Positions 59,084-64,000 of a stretch of 64,000 bases of DNA are shown here, piece by piece. Each line of letters begins with the position of its first letter. The stretch's first letter is position 1. The position numbers were made by a program, and so were the translations under genes. Origin of the DNA: Whitmania pigra (Eukaryota > Annelida > Clitellata > Hirudinida > Haemopidae); the NCBI GenBank assembly GCA_021613335.1, contig JAJTWR010000113.1, positions 17,501-81,500 on the forward strand. Reading direction: 5' to 3'. A model generated the notes under the pieces. The model was given only the letters and a program-made list of their open reading frames with translations. It searched no databases and had not been told where the DNA came from.

Positions 59084-61707
59084 ATGGAAATTTTCATCAA
59101 CGGCAGTTTTGAAGAAAATGCCAAAACTCCCGGCAACTCATCCGTAAATGGTTCTGATGTGGTTCCGAAAGAACTAATTAGACTCTACACAGACTATCCT
59201 TTCAACATCATCATGGAGATCATTGGCATGATGGGTTTCATATTTAATTTATTCGTTCTTCTCATTCTTTTGATGTTTAAAAATCCAAGGTCAAAATCCG
59301 TTGGAAATGAGTTTATGATCACGTGTCAGTGCATCATTGATGCTGCGGCTTCTTTTTTTATTTTTCTCATAACAATTTTGGAAAAATCTTGGAAAGAAAA
59401 TCTGAAAAGAGGAGATTTACTTGATGAATTAATTTGTCGTATTTGGATTCAAAAAGGTCCCATTTGGTGTTCTTTGGTAACTTCCACTTACTCAGTACTT
59501 GCTTTAACAGTGGATCGCTATTTGGCAGTGATACATCCAATATTTTACCAAAACAGATACTCCAAAGGAGTTGCCTTGCCAAAAATATTATCACTCAGCT
59601 TCATGATATCTGCTTTGATCTTTACCTTTTCTTACCTTACCTTTGCTACTGGCATTCAGGATGATGGCAGATGTTACCTCTTCAATGTCTGGCCTGAAAA
59701 CATTCGACGTGGCATGGGATTCCTAATTTTGATCTTTCAGTTTTTTTTTCCAATGACTGCCATGACATTTTGTTATCTCAGAATGGTTGTGGCCCTTCAC
59801 AACAGAATTAATCCGTCATCAGAGAACTTGGAAGACAGCAAATTTAAACAACAGACAACAAAATTGAATGATGCTACGATTTGGTCAACACATGGAGACA
59901 GAACCAATGAATCAAAAGATATTAATTACTTGGTACAACCTTCAGTTCAACGCAGAAATAGTCAATTAGTTGCTACAGGAACGATTCCATCACTAAGTAA
60001 AGTTTCATCAATGAGCAAAGTAAAATTATCGCTTCTAAAAACATCGGCATTTTTGTCAGTATCCTACTTCGTTTGTTGGAGCAGCAATCAGGTACTACGT
60101 TGATTTAATTATATTAAAACGTTATTCTTATTTTACGTTAAGAGAATGCTTTAAATTTTCTTTAATATTTCATAGTAATAATAAATACTAATTGTAGTTT
60201 ATTTAACAAATAACTGGTAACAGACAAATTAATTCAGTCACACCAACTTTGTTTTAAATCATCCCACCACCATGAAATCAATCATGAGGCTTTCCTTCTG
60301 GACGATATTTGTTTAGGAATCATTAGTCTAAATAATTTTAGGTATTAATTAGACAATAATTAAACCTAGCAGAAAATATACTTTTATTTTGGAACGTAAG
60401 GATTTTTATCTATGCTATATAATGTATCTATTAAATAAAATCTATTTATAAATTTATAGATTTATAAATTCGATTTTTTATTGATTTGAAGGAATTTTAC
60501 GTTGAAAGATTTCAGATTTTGCATGTCAACACTTTCCATGCCCTTTTCAGAGCTTTTTACACTTTCTTGACGCCTGACATTGCAACATGCTTTGTTAGCT
60601 GTGGAAATTCCACACATTTTTTATCGGACTAAAGTCTGGTGAGAGAACCAGGACTCTTCCAAACTTAGAGATTTCTTTCCTTGATCACAACCTTATGACT
60701 TTTGAAGTGCTTATCATGCTGAAACATAACTTTATAGACCTGGATTGTGCTTCGCTAGAGTATGAAGTACTTGCTCAGTTTCAACATATTTTGAGGAATT
60801 GTGCTTTAGTTATACGACCACCATTGTTGGCGAATCAAGAGAAAGAAATCGCAGACCAGGCACCGACGGAATTATCTCAAATTTTTTATTTTGATAATAA
60901 CTTTGGAGGTCCTCTGACCTTATGGCATTTATATTGGAAGCTATAATAATTCAATTTAATTTCGTTTCATTAGGTACTTCGTCCATTTTTTTGTGAAACA
61001 TTCAGAAAATGTTTAACAACATCTCTTGAAAGTTTGATTTTCTTTGAGATTTCAGATAATGACATATTTAGCTTGCTTAAAGCTTTATTTGTTATTTGTT
61101 GCCAGAACTTTTTTCCAGACCCATTTATAATAACGCTAACAAAATTCCATAAAAATTACATAGTTAAATTAAATTGTTATTTATGTATGGAACCATATTA
61201 TAATAACAAGACTTTATCTAAGACTTCTGGGATAAAATGTTATTTCCTGCACAGGAAGCCGTCGTCATCCATAATGTTTGAGGTAGATCTTAGCAACATC
61301 AAGGGGATTATTCTTTTTCATTCATATACAAATTTTACTAGACAAACATTTGTATATATTTCTAAGTGTCAATTGAAGCTTTAAATCGAAACTTTGAGCC
61401 AATATGTGTGGCAGTTTATTAATATAAATATAAGAAAATAAAAATGTATTTATATACAAGAAAACAAATAATAACTACATTTATTTTTCAGCTTTATTAT
61501 TTTGTTTACAACTTGGGAATATACCAAATAAACTTCCTGGACCCCTATTACTACACCTCACTTATATTTTTATTTTCTAATGGTTGGGTAAATTCAATCA
61601 TCTACGGAGCACAATATGGACCATTCAAGTCAGGAATCAAGTTGTTTATTTCAAAATTACCACTTGAAGAAAAACGAAAGAAGATTTTGAAATTATTCAC
61701 CAAATGA
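59084..61707 (+). CDS. Class A (rhodopsin-like) GPCR, paralogue 3
   Basis: Two exons: 59084-60091 (336 codons) and 61492-61707 (71 codons plus stop), phase 0, 407 aa. The N-terminus carries N-glycosylation sites (NGS, NSS, NGS). TM1 is GFIFNLFVLLILLMF, TM3 ends VDRYLAVIHPIFYQ (a proper DRY), ECL2 has DDGRCYLF, TM6 ends CWSSNQ, and TM7 is WVNSIIYGAQYGPFKSGIK. The CWxP and NPxxY prolines are replaced by Ser, as in paralogues 1 and 2, and the intron is at the same codon. It is clearly more distant than 1 and 2 are from each other, so this copy is the older split and lies on the opposite strand. It starts 462 bp after an insulin-like peptide gene. The ligand is unknown. Confidence 0.92.
60480..61130 (-). 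pseudogene. Tc1-like transposase remnant in the GPCR 3 intron
   Basis: On the minus strand near 61090-60990 there is a helix-turn-helix reading MSLSEISKKIKLSRDVVKHF, like the one at about 17080. Further on, near 60720-60590, are FQHDKHFKSHKVVIKER, SPDFSPIKNVWNFHS and a C-terminal block, in mixed frames. The order fits Tc1/mariner. TIRs were not found. Confidence 0.6.
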
Positions 61708-62184
61708 ACCTTTAAATGCTATTTCTGCCATTGGAACTAGCATTCCTCGGATAATATTGTGATTGATGGACATTTGATTAGCTGCTTAAAGTAGCTGAAA
61801 GCACCAAAGAACTCCTCATTTGTAGAATGGCTTTCATTTTGTGGCAACTCATTAAATTTGATATATTACTTTATGCACGTCACTATTGATTTATTTTAAA
61901 TAAGAGTTTTGAATTTAAAATTATTTTAAAATCGTAGTGATCAACAAAGTAAATAAACAGCCGTAATGATTTAAAATGTATGAAAGCCTTATTAAGGCTC
62001 TGATGTTATCAAAGTTGTCAAAACCATAACTAAAAGACATATTAATCAATGAGATTAATATTTTGTTAGCTTCAATTAAACACAACTAACGGAGTGAGGA
62101 CACAAATCTAAATAAAACCAAACAATTTGGACAGCTATTTGAATTAAAACAACTAAATGGATTGAACTGATAAACGTTTCTTGT

Positions 62185-62186
<2 letters not shown>
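61708..62186. other. 3' region of GPCR 3
   Basis: AT-rich; an AATAAA-containing segment lies near 61953. No gene was seen. Confidence 0.4.
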
Positions 62187-63368
<1,182 letters not shown>

Positions 63369-63432
63369 TCTAAGCGATTCAAGAGTGGTCATTTCATAGA
63401 TGTTAATTCGAATATCGTGGAGTTTGTACAGA

Positions 63433-64000
63433 ATGGCCAAAGCCAAGTGGCTCGCGTTCAAAGAAATTCCTTCACGTAGCAGAAGACAGGTGCGCTGCGA
63501 CTTTTGCAGCAAGAAGTTCGGCACAGTGAAAGGTGAACATGAAAACAGAATCCATTCATTTGAATATCACAAAGCCAGAGCCGGTCTTCTCTCTGCTAAA
63601 GCAAGATGGACAGAAGAAGAATATTGCATGCTTGCTGCCACGGAGGCCGAACTGATTCGAAATGGAGTTTATAACGTCAATAAAGAACTCCATAAAAGAT
63701 TTGGACACGGAACGTTGAATGCCATCAAAAACCAAAGACTCGTTGGCAAATACAAGGTTAAACTGGAGTTGTCCAACAACAACAACCATGATCATGGAGA
63801 GAAATGGAGCTGCAAAGACAACAGTACGCGAAATTTTAACAAATGTTCAAAAAAAGTCTAAGTTTAGGAGCTCAATACAAACTGAGTATTGAACGGAGAT
63901 CACGAGAAAGAGTCAGTGCCTCCTGCTGATGAGGCATTGCTTGATTATTGGGAGTATTCATCCAGAAATCAAAAATTGATTGCGGATCCTTGGAGAGCCG
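63433..64000 (+). pseudogene. N-terminal part of a zinc-finger/Myb non-LTR retrotransposon ORF (cut by the window edge)
   Basis: The ORF from 63433 (MAKAKWLAFKEI) carries a C2H2-type finger (RCDFCSKKFGTVKGEHENRI, then H) and a Myb/SANT-like stretch (RWTEEEYCMLAATEAELIRN, then INKELHKRFGHGTLNAIKNQ-like). This is the DNA-binding pair at the N-terminus of R2-type and NeSL-type elements (RWTxEE..LA..EA.L and AIKxxR). The frame stops at 63861, but related coding sequence seems to go on in another frame (ending FIQKSKIDCGS) to the window end. It is not the same family as the 1615-4941 ORF, which lacks the Myb part. Confidence 0.6.

Overview
This is an AT-rich, intron-rich metazoan nuclear sequence. 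I found no prokaryotic features, rRNA genes, CRISPR arrays or convincing stand-alone tRNA genes. The best taxonomic clue is a pair of insulin-like peptide genes of the eight-cysteine type known from molluscan insulin-related peptides. I infer a lophotrochozoan, possibly a mollusc, but the sequence does not prove this.

Layout. 1-7500 is a transposon block: a 5' hAT remnant, a small inverted-repeat element, a full-length R2-like non-LTR retrotransposon with an intact 1108-aa ORF, and a second hAT. 9707-23303 (+) is a class III PI3-kinase gene (VPS34/PIK3C3) that I could splice by eye into about 22 exon types. Four of these exons (helical-domain region) lie in an apparently perfect 1.4 kb tandem duplication that keeps the frame. 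Its large intron is packed with LINE, hAT, LTR gag-protease and Tc1 remnants. 25568-27090 (-) is an ODF3/CIMAP-like SHIPPO-repeat gene and 27617-30289 (-) is an RNF113-type CCCH+RING gene. 31097-33164 is a third hAT, nested inside a tRNA-derived SINE. 33697-34565 is an internally deleted R2-like copy. About 35.3-40.6 kb (+) is a polycystin-2 channel gene that seems to lack the EF-hand.

From 43.6 kb to the right end lies a signalling-gene cluster: three paralogous two-exon class A GPCR genes (two on -, one on +), a small 12-cysteine secreted protein, and two divergent insulin-like peptide genes. A 5'-truncated R2-like copy sits between the two peptide genes and is flanked by a 77-79 nt target-site duplication. 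The cluster is also peppered with piggyBac, hAT-MITE and Tc1 remnants. 62.2-63.4 kb is a 1.2 kb (AAT)n microsatellite. The window ends in the N-terminal part of another zinc-finger/Myb-type retroelement ORF.

The housekeeping genes (VPS34 in autophagy and endosomal sorting, RNF113 in splicing, polycystin-2 and ODF3 in cilia and sperm tails) have no obvious joint role. The right half, with ligand-like, binding-protein-like and receptor genes side by side, is the most coherent functional neighbourhood, but any link between these ligands and receptors is inference.
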